Shown: positions 44,301-53,144, counted from the first letter of the stretch. The stretch is 64,000 bases of DNA from Pleodorina starrii (GCA_030267565.1 BRXU01000069.1:62001-126000); one strand, 5' to 3'. Translations and numbers: made by a program. Notes: generated by a model not told the origin, from the sequence alone.

Positions 44301-45160
44301 ACAATCAGCCCGGCGAGCCTCATGGCCTGAAATAGCGCAGATCCCGTTCGGCCCTAACTTTGGCTTCGTGGACGCCGGCGCTCAAGAGCCCAAGCAGACC
44401 TTTATGCGCGCCGAGGATCCGTTCACACAGGGTCGCCATCCACGACGATCTGAATGCGGTTGCCGGCCGATGGCCGCTGAAGCGCTTTTGCTTCTGGCTT
44501 GTCCGCGGTCAGTCGGTGGCGCCAGTCCTCTGCCTGGCCGGAATGACGGGCATGGCGTTCGAGTGACCCAGGCCTGACTTCAATTCACAACTCAGCATTC
44601 CGAACAATGCGGTGGCCTCCCCGTGCCCGCTTTAACTTCACGACCTTCAGAGCGAGGTCTATCCGGTGCAGATACCGGCGACAAAGGCCAGCGGCGGGCC
44701 ATTGCCGAGGTCGAACCAGACCAGCCTTCGATTTCCGGAACACTGGTGATAGGCACGAGGCCGCGATGCCCGACGCCAAGCCAGCAGCGTCCATGCGGCG
44801 AATTGAGGTTGCGGATGGTTGTTACCTCGGGTGGCTGCGCTTGCTCGAGAGATCGACTGGCGGCGTTGGCCTGCTCCAGCGCACGGTAATTAGGATCCAA
44901 TCGCGTCCTTTAACGGCGCGGAGGATTGGCGGCTGATAGTCGGGAAAGATTCCTGTCCATGATCCAAGATTGCCCGCGGTGTTGATGAGCTCATCACCCT
45001 TGCTCAGCGCCTCCCTGAAAACCAGCCGCATTGCGTCCTAGCCTTTGGTCTGCGAGTAGAGGCTGCCCATCACGCGCTTCGGAAGCATCTGGAACAATAG
45101 CGCGAATAAATGACCAGTAGTCGCTTCATTTCGTGTCATCGCATGCGGCTGGGTCCACGG
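44301..45160. other. Gene-poor stretch, probably decayed coding DNA
   Basis: No frame longer than about 110 codons and no recognisable domain on either strand. It lies between the imuA remnant and repC and is likely the debris of the genes once adjoining imuA. Confidence 0.4.
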
Positions 45161-46369
45161 TCAGGACCGAAGCACTGTTCGCAGATAGGCATCGGGGTTC
45201 AGGATACTGCCGATTTGTCGTGCCATGCGGTCTTCGAGCCTGAGAAGCTCCCAGAGGCCCAGTCTGATTGCAGCGTTGGCCAGAAGGTCCCGGCTTATTT
45301 TCAGCATTTTTCCGAACTCGAAGGCAATGATTGTTGCCTCTCTGGCGTTCTTTGGTTCGGCATGGAACGCGCTGACCTCGGTCAGGTCGCTCCAGCAGGC
45401 AGCCGTGCCCTCTCCAGCCTCTCTTTTTTTTGTATCTGAGTCTTGCTCTATGTGGCGGACATCCTGTCCGTCAGAGGCGGGCGGTTTATCCGTTTCAAGG
45501 GGCTGAAGGGCAGGGGTGTTGCAAGCTGCGATCACGGCGAATGCGGGCTCGACTGCGCGTTCCTCGACGGGTTCGGCGTCTGGTTCAGCCTGAGGGATTT
45601 CCACCTCGGTAGGCGTGGCCGTTGTGGACGCCGCCCGAGCGACTGTCTCGGGCACAGGAAGAGCTGTGTCACGCGACAGGACCGCGGTCAGCTGCGCGAG
45701 AGCGGCGCGGGCTTCGACGAGTGTCAGCGATGCACGCCGCACCAGGTTGCGCAGGCAGTCGACAAAGGCAGCCTGTGCATCGTCCAGGTGCAAATCGGCG
45801 CAGGCGGCCCGCAGCCGCAGGATCTGCGCCCGAATGCCGCGTAATTCCTCCGCTTCTTCTCGGCGCCGGAGTGCCAGTGCAAGAAGATCACCCGCGCGGG
45901 CGAAGAGGGGGGAGAGGTCCAGTCCAAAGGCCCCGACGGGCTTTCCATGCTGCATGACCGGGAAGCGCTTGCCGTTGGCGCTGTCCCGCCGCCGGAGCAG
46001 GCCAGCGTTCTCCAGCGTTTCCAGATGACGGCGCAGCTGACGATCGGTGAGGCCCTTGGCGCGGAAGCAGAGCGTTTCGTTGCTGGCATAGACCGTGAGC
46101 AGGGTGCTCGGAGCGACCGGCGCCTCCCGCCCATCCGCGCCCTGGCAAGGTAGGCAGCTCAACAGCGCGTCGAGGACGACGACCGCTCCCTGCCGGAGAC
46201 CGAGGTCGCGGCTGCAGGTGTTGACCGCGGCCATGATCTCGCGCCGAAGCACCGGCCGAAACACTGGCTGCTGGCTGATCGACCCCATGCCGGGGAGCGA
46301 TTGCTCCACGGATTCGGCACAGATCCCCCGTGCCCCGGCCGCAACGGCCGTGGATGTGATGTGTTTCAT
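45161..46369 (-). CDS. repC: Replication initiator RepC of a repABC replicon
   Basis: The 402-aa protein has the RepC N-terminal DNA-binding domain. It includes 'TLLTVYASNETLCFRAKGLTDRQLRRHLETLENAGLLRRRDSANGKRFPV', a winged-helix region, and RAQILRLRAACADLHLDD. A variable acidic linker (about 235-330) and the C-terminal domain follow, ending 'NAAIRLGLWELLRLEDRMARQIGSILNPDAYLRTVL'. RepC initiates plasmid replication at an origin inside its own gene. It is separated from repB by the antisense RNA region, the canonical repABC layout. Confidence 0.93.
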   Translation of the reverse strand: MKHITSTAVAAGARGICAESVEQSLPGMGSISQQPVFRPVLRREIMAAVNTCSRDLGLRQGAVVVLDALLSCLPCQGADGREAPVAPSTLLTVYASNETLCFRAKGLTDRQLRRHLETLENAGLLRRRDSANGKRFPVMQHGKPVGAFGLDLSPLFARAGDLLALALRRREEAEELRGIRAQILRLRAACADLHLDDAQAAFVDCLRNLVRRASLTLVEARAALAQLTAVLSRDTALPVPETVARAASTTATPTEVEIPQAEPDAEPVEERAVEPAFAVIAACNTPALQPLETDKPPASDGQDVRHIEQDSDTKKREAGEGTAACWSDLTEVSAFHAEPKNAREATIIAFEFGKMLKISRDLLANAAIRLGLWELLRLEDRMARQIGSILNPDAYLRTVLRS

Positions 46370-46413
46370 GGCAGTTTAGGATGAAAAAGCATCCCTGATC
46401 ACCGCAAGCGATG

Positions 46414-46443
46414 TTGAAGCCGATTCGCATTTGGGGTATCAAT
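46414..46443 (+). promoter_or_regulatory. Promoter of the counter-transcribed RNA
   Basis: TTGAAG (46414-46419) and TATCAAT (46437-46443) are spaced by 17 bases on the strand opposite to repC, placing the transcript start near 46449. Confidence 0.65.
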
Positions 46444-46448
46444 CAGGT

Positions 46449-46503
46449 GTCGAGACTAATTGAGGCCCTTCGGAAGTACCGCTTTCGGGGGGTCTTTCTT
46501 TTT
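46449..46503 (+). ncRNA. repABC counter-transcribed (antisense) RNA
   Basis: A short RNA of about 55 nt is predicted between repB and repC on the opposite strand. It starts near 46449 and ends in an intrinsic terminator. In repABC plasmids this RNA pairs with the repC leader, lowers RepC synthesis and sets copy number and incompatibility. Position, size, promoter and terminator all fit. Confidence 0.78.
46466..46503 (+). terminator. Intrinsic terminator of the counter-transcribed RNA
   Basis: CCCTTCGGAAG (46466-46476) pairs with CTTTCGGGGGG (46482-46492), allowing G-U pairs, around a 5-base loop. A pyrimidine run TCTTTCTTTTT follows. Confidence 0.8.
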
Positions 46504-46546
46504 CGGTCCTATTCTCCTTTCCGGTCGTTGTCATTGATTTCGGCTG

Positions 46547-46564
46547 TCTTGACCGCGGTCAAGA
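46547..46564. repeat. Candidate parS site 1
   Basis: Perfect 18-bp palindrome TCTTGACCGCGGTCAAGA at the repB stop codon. A second identical copy lies 55 bp away. Palindromes of this kind near repB are the RepB-binding centromeres of repABC plasmids. Confidence 0.8.
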
Positions 46565-47518
46565 GGCCGTTTTGCTGTCTGGGAGGTGCTCGGTCTCTTT
46601 GTCTTGACCGCGGTCAAGAAATTCTTCGAGCAGTTTACGCAGTGCATCTTCTAGATGGGGCAAGATGGACGGATCAACGTCCAGTGTGATCCGGTTCCCC
46701 TTTCGGCTCATTGTAACCCGCTCTAGCTTCGCTGATATCGCTATAGGCGCCGCCGGCGTCATCTGGTTGATGGCAAGTTCCAACCGCTCCGGGCTGGAAC
46801 GCTCCTTCGGCAATCGGTCAACTAACGCCTCGGCGCGATCGGGGTGCAATTCACAGAGTTTGGAAAGCCTTTCCCAAACCCGTCGGCCGCAGCCATGCGC
46901 CGGACCAATGGCCCGGATCAAATCCATCGGTATTGCCGATGCGATCCTGTTCATCCGGGAGACAAGAGATTCGTCGATTTGCAGAGCACGGTAAGCGACC
47001 GTCTGAGCATTCTTCCGCGCTTCTTCAGTTTTCCCGAGTTCGGCGATGATGCCCGATACAAAAATTGCTCGTTCGATGAAAGATGGATCCCTGCGTGCGT
47101 TATTTTCGACGCCTTGAGCAATTAATGCTTCTTCGTCCGAAAGCTCCATTACAAAAGCCCGAACCTTTTGACCCAATTGTCGACAGGCGAGGAGCCGTCG
47201 GCGTCCGTAGACAATCTCGTAGTTGCCGCTCGGCAGCCTACGGACGAGGATGGCGACCTTTTGGCCGTGTTCCCGGATCGACTGTATCAGTTCCTCAAGG
47301 CCATCGGATGGATCAAGACGATCCTGGACCGCAGACATACGGATGAGATTCGGGTCAAGCAGGCGAGTGGCGTGTTTATCTTCTTCGATAACTGAAGCTT
47401 GAGCCCGCGCAACTGTCGGGCTCGTCCGGGTGGGAGCTTTCTCGGCCTCAATCGCGTCAAGAGAAATGCCTTGGTTCATTGCCCCCTTTAAAGTAGAGCC
47501 GAACACCTTACGCGCCAT
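46559..47518 (-). CDS. repB: Partition protein RepB (ParB family)
   Basis: The 319-aa protein starts at ATG 47518 (MARKVFGSTLKGAMNQ), overlapping the repA stop by 11 bases; an earlier in-frame start (47560) lies inside repA. The ParB N-terminal domain includes LVRRLPSGNYEIVYGRRRLLACRQLG and 'EALIAQGVENNARRDPSFIERAIF'. A helix-turn-helix and a C-terminal dimerisation region follow. It binds the parS palindromes and works with RepA in plasmid segregation. Confidence 0.93.
   Translation of the reverse strand: MARKVFGSTLKGAMNQGISLDAIEAEKAPTRTSPTVARAQASVIEEDKHATRLLDPNLIRMSAVQDRLDPSDGLEELIQSIREHGQKVAILVRRLPSGNYEIVYGRRRLLACRQLGQKVRAFVMELSDEEALIAQGVENNARRDPSFIERAIFVSGIIAELGKTEEARKNAQTVAYRALQIDESLVSRMNRIASAIPMDLIRAIGPAHGCGRRVWERLSKLCELHPDRAEALVDRLPKERSSPERLELAINQMTPAAPIAISAKLERVTMSRKGNRITLDVDPSILPHLEDALRKLLEEFLDRGQDKETEHLPDSKTAS
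46602..46619. repeat. Candidate parS site 2
   Basis: Identical palindrome TCTTGACCGCGGTCAAGA inside the 3' end of repB. Confidence 0.8.
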
Positions 47519-48689
47519 TTGACCGTCTCCAAGCTTTGCGGATTTCACGCTCGATCTCATCGGTAACCCGAGACACCGATTCGATAGCCCGCTCGTAGGT
47601 CCGGCGGTTCACATCCTTCGGTTCAACCTCGAAAATGCTTTGCTGGGTATTGGCCGCGTCTCCGACAGCCGTCGATTTCAGGAACTCCGCTGGTAGTACA
47701 GAATCGCCCAGAACAGTACGCAGCAAAGATGAAATCTGGACTTGCGGGCCATCAGTAGGCTCGTAGCGGGTAAGCAGCAGTCGAACAAAGTTGAGGCCAT
47801 GTTCAGGGGCGTGTGACTCGACAACTCCCATGAGACTGCTCGCCATCTTAAGGAAGCTTGCCAACGACATCACATCCAACATTGAGGCGTTGAGCGGGAT
47901 CAAGACACCTGTAGATGCAAAAATCGAGGAGATGACCGAGAAGTTTAGCTGCGGAGGTGTGTCAATGATGACGAGGTCATAATTATCAAGAACAGGATCA
48001 AGCGCTTCTTTGAGTTGAGTATGAAATGTAGTTGTCCCATTGCGGAAGCTTAGCGCGACCTCGAACTCATACTCCATGATATCCATCGACGCAGGGATAA
48101 GGTCGACCGTTGGAAAGTTCGTCTTTCTAATAACCTCTGAAGCAGGCAGGGGGCTTTCTGCCCTGATCAAATCATAAGAGGTAGGCATGTCAGGTGCGAG
48201 CTCGGGTGTGATCCCGAACATATTTGTGAGACTGGCTTGACTGTCGAGGTCAACAAGGAGGATGCGGTATCCGCGCAGGCCCAAAAGTTGCCCTAAATGT
48301 GTTACGGTCGAAGTCTTTGCTGAACCGCCCTTCAGGTTGAACACCGTCAGGATCTGACACGCCTCTCCGCCTATACGGTGTGGATGCTCCTCGGGCCGGA
48401 TGCGGCCAGTCTGCAGAAGCACACGTTGCGCTTCGACCAATTCATCGGCTGTAAACGAGCGTCGGTTGCCGCCTTCAACGATACCTGCCGGGAAGCCTTC
48501 AAGGTTTGACACGTGATGACGGAAGGTGTTTTGGTTGATGCGAAGAAGGTCCGCTGCCTCACGCATCGCAAAACGCCGAAGCCCCTTTTGAGCGTCAGGT
48601 GGGAACGTTTCAGCGGCATGTTCACGTAGCCGACTTCCAAGCCGGCCAGACATGGTCTCGAACCGCTGAGACGCCTGTATCACGCTCAT
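47508..48689 (-). CDS. repA: Partition ATPase RepA (ParA family)
   Basis: The 393-aa protein has an N-terminal DNA-binding region with a helix-turn-helix ('FAMREAADLLRINQNTFRHHVSNLEGFP') that mediates repABC autoregulation. The deviant Walker A KGGSAKT (120-126), ILLVDLDSQASLTNMFG and VIIDTPPQL follow. It drives partition with RepB and represses the operon. First gene of repABC. Confidence 0.95.
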   Translation of the reverse strand: MSVIQASQRFETMSGRLGSRLREHAAETFPPDAQKGLRRFAMREAADLLRINQNTFRHHVSNLEGFPAGIVEGGNRRSFTADELVEAQRVLLQTGRIRPEEHPHRIGGEACQILTVFNLKGGSAKTSTVTHLGQLLGLRGYRILLVDLDSQASLTNMFGITPELAPDMPTSYDLIRAESPLPASEVIRKTNFPTVDLIPASMDIMEYEFEVALSFRNGTTTFHTQLKEALDPVLDNYDLVIIDTPPQLNFSVISSIFASTGVLIPLNASMLDVMSLASFLKMASSLMGVVESHAPEHGLNFVRLLLTRYEPTDGPQVQISSLLRTVLGDSVLPAEFLKSTAVGDAANTQQSIFEVEPKDVNRRTYERAIESVSRVTDEIEREIRKAWRRSNGA

Positions 48690-48968
48690 ATCTGCCCTCG
48701 TCGCTTGTTATTTTCCTTACTTTAACAACTTTCTTTGATTAATCCAGATGGAACCGTTGAGGCCGCATATGGCGTTGACCGTGTTCTTTTTTGGTGAGAT
48801 AAAAAGGTTTTTATTTCAATATCTTGCACGGGGAAAGAGGATTTGAAATCTAGCCGTAGTGGCGCCGCTGGGTGCAGCACGCAAGATCTAAGAGTAGCTA
48901 TGCAGTACTCGAACTAAGGCTTGGTGCGAATCTGAGTCAAATCTATGGATAGCGCGGTTGACGTGACA
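48690..48968. other. repABC upstream region
   Basis: AT-rich for this genome (48700-48870), with several TTAAC/TTTCTTTGATTAA stretches. It should contain the minus-strand promoter and RepA/RepB operator. No gene. Confidence 0.5.
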
Positions 48969-49997
48969 CTAAAGTCCTGCCGCCTTCGTCAGATTGACCC
49001 TGAACCTGTCCCGTCGTCGCTGATAGCGTCGGGTCATCTCGGCGCTGGCGTGGCCGAGCTGCTTCTGGATGTGGCGCTCGTCGACCTCGGCCGAGGAGGC
49101 GAGGCCGGCGCGCAGCGAGTGGCCGGCGAACAGGGCAGGGCGCTCGGCCTCGGGCAGGTCGCCGCGCAGGCCGGCGGCGGTGGCGGCGCGCTTGACCAGG
49201 CGGGCGACCTCGCGGTCGTTGAGCCGCATCGGCCCGACCGCGCGGCCCTGGCCGGTGATGCGGCGAAAGAGCGGCCCCTCGCTGATGCGCGAGAGGCGCA
49301 GCCAGGTCTGCAGCGCCTGGACCGGGCAGCTGGCAGGAGCGGAGCCGGGGCCGATCTCGACCTCGCGCCAGCCGGTCTTGCCGCGCAGGGTGATGAGCAG
49401 GCCGCCAGGCAGGATCTCGACCCAGCCGCGGCCGTCGGGTGTCTGATCGCGGCTCAGGTCGAGCCCGGTGATCTCGGACCGCCGCAGCCCGCCGGCGAAA
49501 CCCAGAAGCAGCATGGCCCGGTCGCGCAGGCCCCGGAGGCTGCCGCGGTCGCAGGTCTCCAGCATGGCCAGCAGGTCCTCGGGCAGGATCGCCGCCTTCT
49601 GGCGCGGCGGTGCGGCGTGGCTGTTGCGGATGCCGGCCAGCACGGTGGCGATGTGGCGGTCGCGGCGGTCGAGCGTCAGGCCGCGCTGGGTATAGGCCCA
49701 GCTGATCGCCGAGAGCCGCCGCTCGATGGTCGAGACGGCGTTCTTGCGACCGCCGACGGATCGTGCCCCGCTGGCGCAGGCGGTGATGTAGAGGCCCGTG
49801 ACCTGCGGGTCGGGGTTCAGGGCGTCCAGCCCCTCGCGCCGGCACCAGGCAGCGAAATGTTTCCAGTCGGCGGCATAGGCGCGGCGGGTGTTGGCGGAAC
49901 TGGCGGCGTCGGCATAGCCGCGGGCGCGCTCGGCCAGGTCGCGCAGGGCCGGGGGCTGATGGTCGGATGGGGCAGGGGGGTGACTGTCGTCAATCAT
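48969..49997 (-). CDS. Tyrosine recombinase / phage-type integrase
   Basis: The 342-aa protein has a SAM-like N-terminal core-binding domain ('ANTRRAYAADWKHFAAWC') and the catalytic residues of tyrosine recombinases. These are R in GGLRRSEITGL, K in RGKTGW, HSLRAG (H-x-x-R), H in LGHASAEMTRRYQRR, and the Tyr in the same motif. It overlaps the fic stop by 8 bases, so it is co-translated with the toxin-antitoxin pair. Candidate roles are plasmid multimer resolution or integration. Confidence 0.92.
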   Translation of the reverse strand: MIDDSHPPAPSDHQPPALRDLAERARGYADAASSANTRRAYAADWKHFAAWCRREGLDALNPDPQVTGLYITACASGARSVGGRKNAVSTIERRLSAISWAYTQRGLTLDRRDRHIATVLAGIRNSHAAPPRQKAAILPEDLLAMLETCDRGSLRGLRDRAMLLLGFAGGLRRSEITGLDLSRDQTPDGRGWVEILPGGLLITLRGKTGWREVEIGPGSAPASCPVQALQTWLRLSRISEGPLFRRITGQGRAVGPMRLNDREVARLVKRAATAAGLRGDLPEAERPALFAGHSLRAGLASSAEVDERHIQKQLGHASAEMTRRYQRRRDRFRVNLTKAAGL

Positions 49998-50601
49998 CGC
50001 GGCCGACGACTCTGATCTGCCGCAAGAGCAATGCGGCCAGCGGGGCGGTATCGCCGCGATAAGCAGCGATGGATGCGGAAAGCATTTCGTCTGGGGGTAC
50101 GCCTGCCCAGGTCAGTGGATGGCCCGCGCGTTCCGCCAGATAGCGCACATATTCGCGCAAGGCGCGGCCGTTCCCATCCCGGAAGGGATGCAGGACGTTC
50201 AACTCGCCCATGTACCAGGCCATGCGCTCCGCAAAGCGGTCCGCCGGCAGTCCGGCAAGCCAGTGTTCCCGCGCCAGTTCTGCCGTCAGCCGTACGCCCT
50301 CCTGCTCGATGAAGCGCCAATTCGCAAAGCGACTGCCACCTTTGGAGATGTCGACTTCCCGGATACTGCCGGCCCAAGCATAGATGTCACCGAACAAGGC
50401 GCGATGAATAGCCAGAAAATAGGGGAAACCGGGTCCTTCCGGTGGCTCGGGCAGGGGGGATGCGCCGATCCTGAGTGTGGCGACCAAAACCAGCGCAGCT
50501 TCGGCGTCGTCAAGCTCTGCCTGATCCGTGATTCCGAGCAGATTGACGAGCACACCGGAATCTGGATGGAGATGCCGGTCGTCGCTGTCGTATTTGGCCA
50601 T
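49990..50601 (-). CDS. fic: Fic-domain protein, toxin of a FicTA-type module
   Basis: The 203-aa protein carries the complete Fic active-site motif HPFRDGNGRALRE (138-150) with the catalytic His and the phosphate-binding DGNGR. An upstream flap region precedes it. Fic enzymes AMPylate target proteins; bacterial FicT toxins modify topoisomerases. The small upstream gene encodes the matching inhibitor. It sits between the antitoxin (3-base gap) and the recombinase gene. Confidence 0.93.
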   Translation of the reverse strand: MAKYDSDDRHLHPDSGVLVNLLGITDQAELDDAEAALVLVATLRIGASPLPEPPEGPGFPYFLAIHRALFGDIYAWAGSIREVDISKGGSRFANWRFIEQEGVRLTAELAREHWLAGLPADRFAERMAWYMGELNVLHPFRDGNGRALREYVRYLAERAGHPLTWAGVPPDEMLSASIAAYRGDTAPLAALLLRQIRVVGRDD

Positions 50602-50604
50602 GGG

Positions 50605-50826
50605 TCAGCCGACAGAGGACGGTCTGCGGTAGCGCTCCAGCAGGCGAGTGCGCAAATCCGACAGGCTCAGCGACCCGGCTTCCACTTCGCGCAACTCGGC
50701 TGCTGCCTGCGGGTCGAGACGAAACCCTTCAATCTCTTGGCTGGCAATCGCGCTCGCCATAAGCCGTGCGGTGGGGGTCACACGGTGGAGGGGTTCCGTC
50801 AGCGGATGAGAGGTCCTGGAGCGCAT
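50605..50826 (-). CDS. Antitoxin of the Fic module (VbhA-like)
   Basis: The 73-aa protein contains SQEIEG (residues 29-34), matching the inhibitory [S/T]xxxE[G/N] motif whose Glu blocks ATP binding in the Fic active site. A helical C-terminus follows. ATG 50826 is preferred over 50883, as CAGGA lies at normal spacing and the extra N-terminus is not family-like. Confidence 0.8.
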   Translation of the reverse strand: MRSRTSHPLTEPLHRVTPTARLMASAIASQEIEGFRLDPQAAAELREVEAGSLSLSDLRTRLLERYRRPSSVG

Positions 50827-51014
50827 TACGAAAATCCTGTCAGTTGGCGCAAGTGTAGCAGGGATCGGACGGGGCTGCATCATCTAGCTTTCCATCGGCC
50901 TCGCTGCGGAAACATCAATCGAGACCCTTGACCCGCAAGGCCTCGCAGGTGCCTCCGAGGGCGATTTCCGGCTGTCTGGGCGGTCTCACAGCGCATTCTT
51001 CCATAGAAAAGTCC

Positions 51015-51045
51015 AACATCCGATAAGGCAACATTATCGGATGTT
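51015..51045. repeat. Perfect inverted repeat with 12-bp arms and 7-bp spacer
   Basis: AACATCCGATAA (51015-51026) and TTATCGGATGTT (51034-51045) flank GGCAACA. It lies between the Fic module and the DUF1403 gene. The arm and spacer sizes fit a core site for a tyrosine recombinase as well as a repressor operator. Confidence 0.75.
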
Positions 51046-51121
51046 TTCCGCTCGTGACAAGGGCGGCGCTTTTCCAGAGAAAAGCTGGCCAAAAGCGCCG
51101 TTCCGTGCTAGTCTCCGAACC

Positions 51122-52039
51122 ATGGATCTTGCTGCCTCACCGCCTGACGACGCCTGCTCGCTGCCCGTCCTGCCCCGCTGGATCCGCGGCGGCGGCGGAG
51201 CGGAAACATCAGAATACGCAGTCTTTTCTGTTGGAGCGGCGCTGGCGGTTCTGGACCCGGTCGCGCGCGCTGACGATCCGGCCGGCAGCCTCTGGCGCCA
51301 GCGCCTGGCCCTGCAGGCTGCGACCGCCGTCTCCACCTTGGAGGGCCGGCGCGAGAGTGCGGCCCAGCTGCGCGATGCCCTGGCGCTGACCCGGCCCGGC
51401 GACGATCTCGGCCCGGCCGGTCGCATGCTGGCCGGCTGGCGTTTTCTCGGCGAGGCGCGGGCGCTGCGCGCGGCCGATTGGCCCACGCGCCTGCCGGCGG
51501 CCTTCGACCTGCCCGCCGCGCCGCTTCGGGACCTGCTGGGCGATCTGGGCGCGCGCTTCGTCGGCCGCAGCCTGCCGCCGCGCTTTGCCGCCGAGGCGGC
51601 GGTCGAAGTTCTGGCGCTTGGCCCCGCCCACCGCGGCCTGGCCCTTTGGCTGGCCGATGCGGCTCTGGCCCGGGCGCTTGGCTGGGCCCGGCCGGTGCCG
51701 CTGCTGGCCGCGCATCTGCCGCGCGCGGCGTTCCGCTTGCAGGGCGCGGCCTGGCTTGCGGCCTGCGCCGGCGCCTGGGGCAGGGGGGCCGTGGCCGCCC
51801 TGGACCTGCATGCCGACCTGACCCGCCGCGCCGACCGGCTGCGCGGCGCCGCGCCGAAACTGCGCAGCAAGGATGCCGATGCCACCCTGGCCCGGCTGCT
51901 CACCGAGGATGCGCTGCCGGCCCAGGCCGGGGCCCGCGCCAGCGACCGCGCGGCGCGGCGGCTGTTCGAACGGCTGGTGGCGCTCGGTGCGGTGCGCGAG
52001 CTGACCGGCCGGGCCAGCTTCCGGCTCTACGGGCTCTGA
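51122..52039 (+). CDS. DUF1403 family protein
   Basis: The 305-aa Ala-rich helical protein matches the DUF1403 pattern: PRWIRG, VFSVGAALAVLDPVARADDPAGSLWRQRLALQAATA, and 'LRDALALTRPGDDLGPAGRMLAGWR'. ATG 51122 opens this pattern; an upstream in-frame ATG (51041) falls in the inverted repeat. Function unknown. It is followed after one base by a ScpB homologue, a recurrent pairing in alphaproteobacterial plasmids that hints at a chromosome-organisation or partition role. Confidence 0.82.
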   Translation: MDLAASPPDDACSLPVLPRWIRGGGGAETSEYAVFSVGAALAVLDPVARADDPAGSLWRQRLALQAATAVSTLEGRRESAAQLRDALALTRPGDDLGPAGRMLAGWRFLGEARALRAADWPTRLPAAFDLPAAPLRDLLGDLGARFVGRSLPPRFAAEAAVEVLALGPAHRGLALWLADAALARALGWARPVPLLAAHLPRAAFRLQGAAWLAACAGAWGRGAVAALDLHADLTRRADRLRGAAPKLRSKDADATLARLLTEDALPAQAGARASDRAARRLFERLVALGAVRELTGRASFRLYGL

Positions 52040-52040
52040 C

Positions 52041-52655
52041 ATGGCCGAGCCCCTCGACACCGAGCTGGCCGACCTGCCGCCCGAACTGCGCTGGCGCGAA
52101 TGGATGGCCCGGGTCGAGGCGGTGCTGTTCGCCGCGGCCGAGCCGGTCGGTCGCGAGGTGCTGGCCCGGGTGGTCGGCCGTGACTGCGCGCTCGATCTGC
52201 TGATCGAGGATATCGCCGCCGACCTGGCCGAGCGTCCCTATGCTATCACCCGCGCCGCCGGCGGTTGGCAGCTCACCACGCGCGCGCGCCATGCCGAGGC
52301 GATCCGCGCCGCGCTCGGCGAGCGTGACGCCTCTCGCGACCTCACTCCGAACGAGGCGCTGGTCCTGACCATCATTGCCTACATGCAGCCGGTCACGCGC
52401 GGCGCGATTGCGCGCCTTACCGGCCGCGAGGTGAGCCGTGACCTGATCGCCCGGCTGCACCGCCAGGGCCTGATCGGCCGCGGCTCGCGCAGTCCCGAGC
52501 CCGGCGCGCCCTATACCTACGTCACCACCCCGGGCTTCCTGGCGCAGTTCGGGCTGGAAACCCTGCGCGACCTGCCGGATCTGGAGGCGATGCAGGATGC
52601 CGGGTTGCTGGAGGGCGAGAGCATGGACCTGGGGATGCCGGTGACGGAGGAGTGA
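52041..52655 (+). CDS. scpB: ScpB-like protein (SMC-ScpAB complex subunit)
   Basis: The 204-aa protein has two winged-helix units: 'RVEAVLFAAAEPVGREVLARVVG' with RPYAITRAAGGWQLTTR, and 'LTPNEALVLTIIAYMQPVTRGAIARLTGREVSRDLIARLHRQGLIGRGSR...YVTTPGFLAQFGL'. This is the ScpB pattern. In chromosomes ScpB works with ScpA and SMC; neither is nearby here. Confidence 0.88.
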   Translation: MAEPLDTELADLPPELRWREWMARVEAVLFAAAEPVGREVLARVVGRDCALDLLIEDIAADLAERPYAITRAAGGWQLTTRARHAEAIRAALGERDASRDLTPNEALVLTIIAYMQPVTRGAIARLTGREVSRDLIARLHRQGLIGRGSRSPEPGAPYTYVTTPGFLAQFGLETLRDLPDLEAMQDAGLLEGESMDLGMPVTEE

Positions 52656-52745
52656 TCGGAGCCCAAGGCGCGGCGCGGGCAAAATGCGCCAATGTTCACA
52701 GCAGTCTGGCCCTTTGCCTTGCGGGAGGAAGCCGATCGAGCGAGG

Positions 52746-53144
52746 CTAGTTCTGTTCGACCTGCACGCCTTCGGCTCTGGCCGCGCGGATCAAGGCCGCA
52801 TCAAGCGTCGCAAGAGCGGCGCCTTTCCGCAAGGCCAGTTCCAGATAAAGGGAATCATAGATGGTCAGACCGTGCCGCCGGGCCAGATCGATCACGACCG
52901 ACTGTGCCGGCTTCGTGTCCAGAGTGACGCCGAAAGCATCGACCACCTCGATGATCTGCTCGACAGCGCCGGCCGGAAGGCGGCCCCGCCGTTCGTTGAC
53001 GATCAGGATATTGCGCACTTCAGCCCACAGCAGCCATGGGGCTTCGATCTCGTCGTGCCTAGCTGTCAGGGAAGCGAGGTCAACGCCGGATTCGTCCGGC
53101 ATGATCCACGCGATCAACGCCGAGGCGTCGATAACGAGCATCAA
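52746..53144 (-). CDS. PIN-domain ribonuclease toxin (VapC-like)
   Basis: The 132-aa PIN domain has acidic residues in the expected places: D in MLVIDASALIAWI, E in LWAEVRNIL, D in TIYDSLYLELAL and D in ATLDAALI. It likely cleaves RNA. It overlaps the antitoxin gene by four bases. Confidence 0.9.
   Translation of the reverse strand: MMLVIDASALIAWIMPDESGVDLASLTARHDEIEAPWLLWAEVRNILIVNERRGRLPAGAVEQIIEVVDAFGVTLDTKPAQSVVIDLARRHGLTIYDSLYLELALRKGAALATLDAALIRAARAEGVQVEQN

Noticed and set aside
44368..44936. Several 60-110-codon frames on both strands left of repC
   Set aside because: No ribosome-binding sites at proper spacing, no domains, and mutual overlap. Treated as decayed DNA.
45675..45695. 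GACCGCGGTC inside repC as a third parS
   Set aside because: The core matches, but the flanking TTGA/TCAA arms present in the two good sites are missing.
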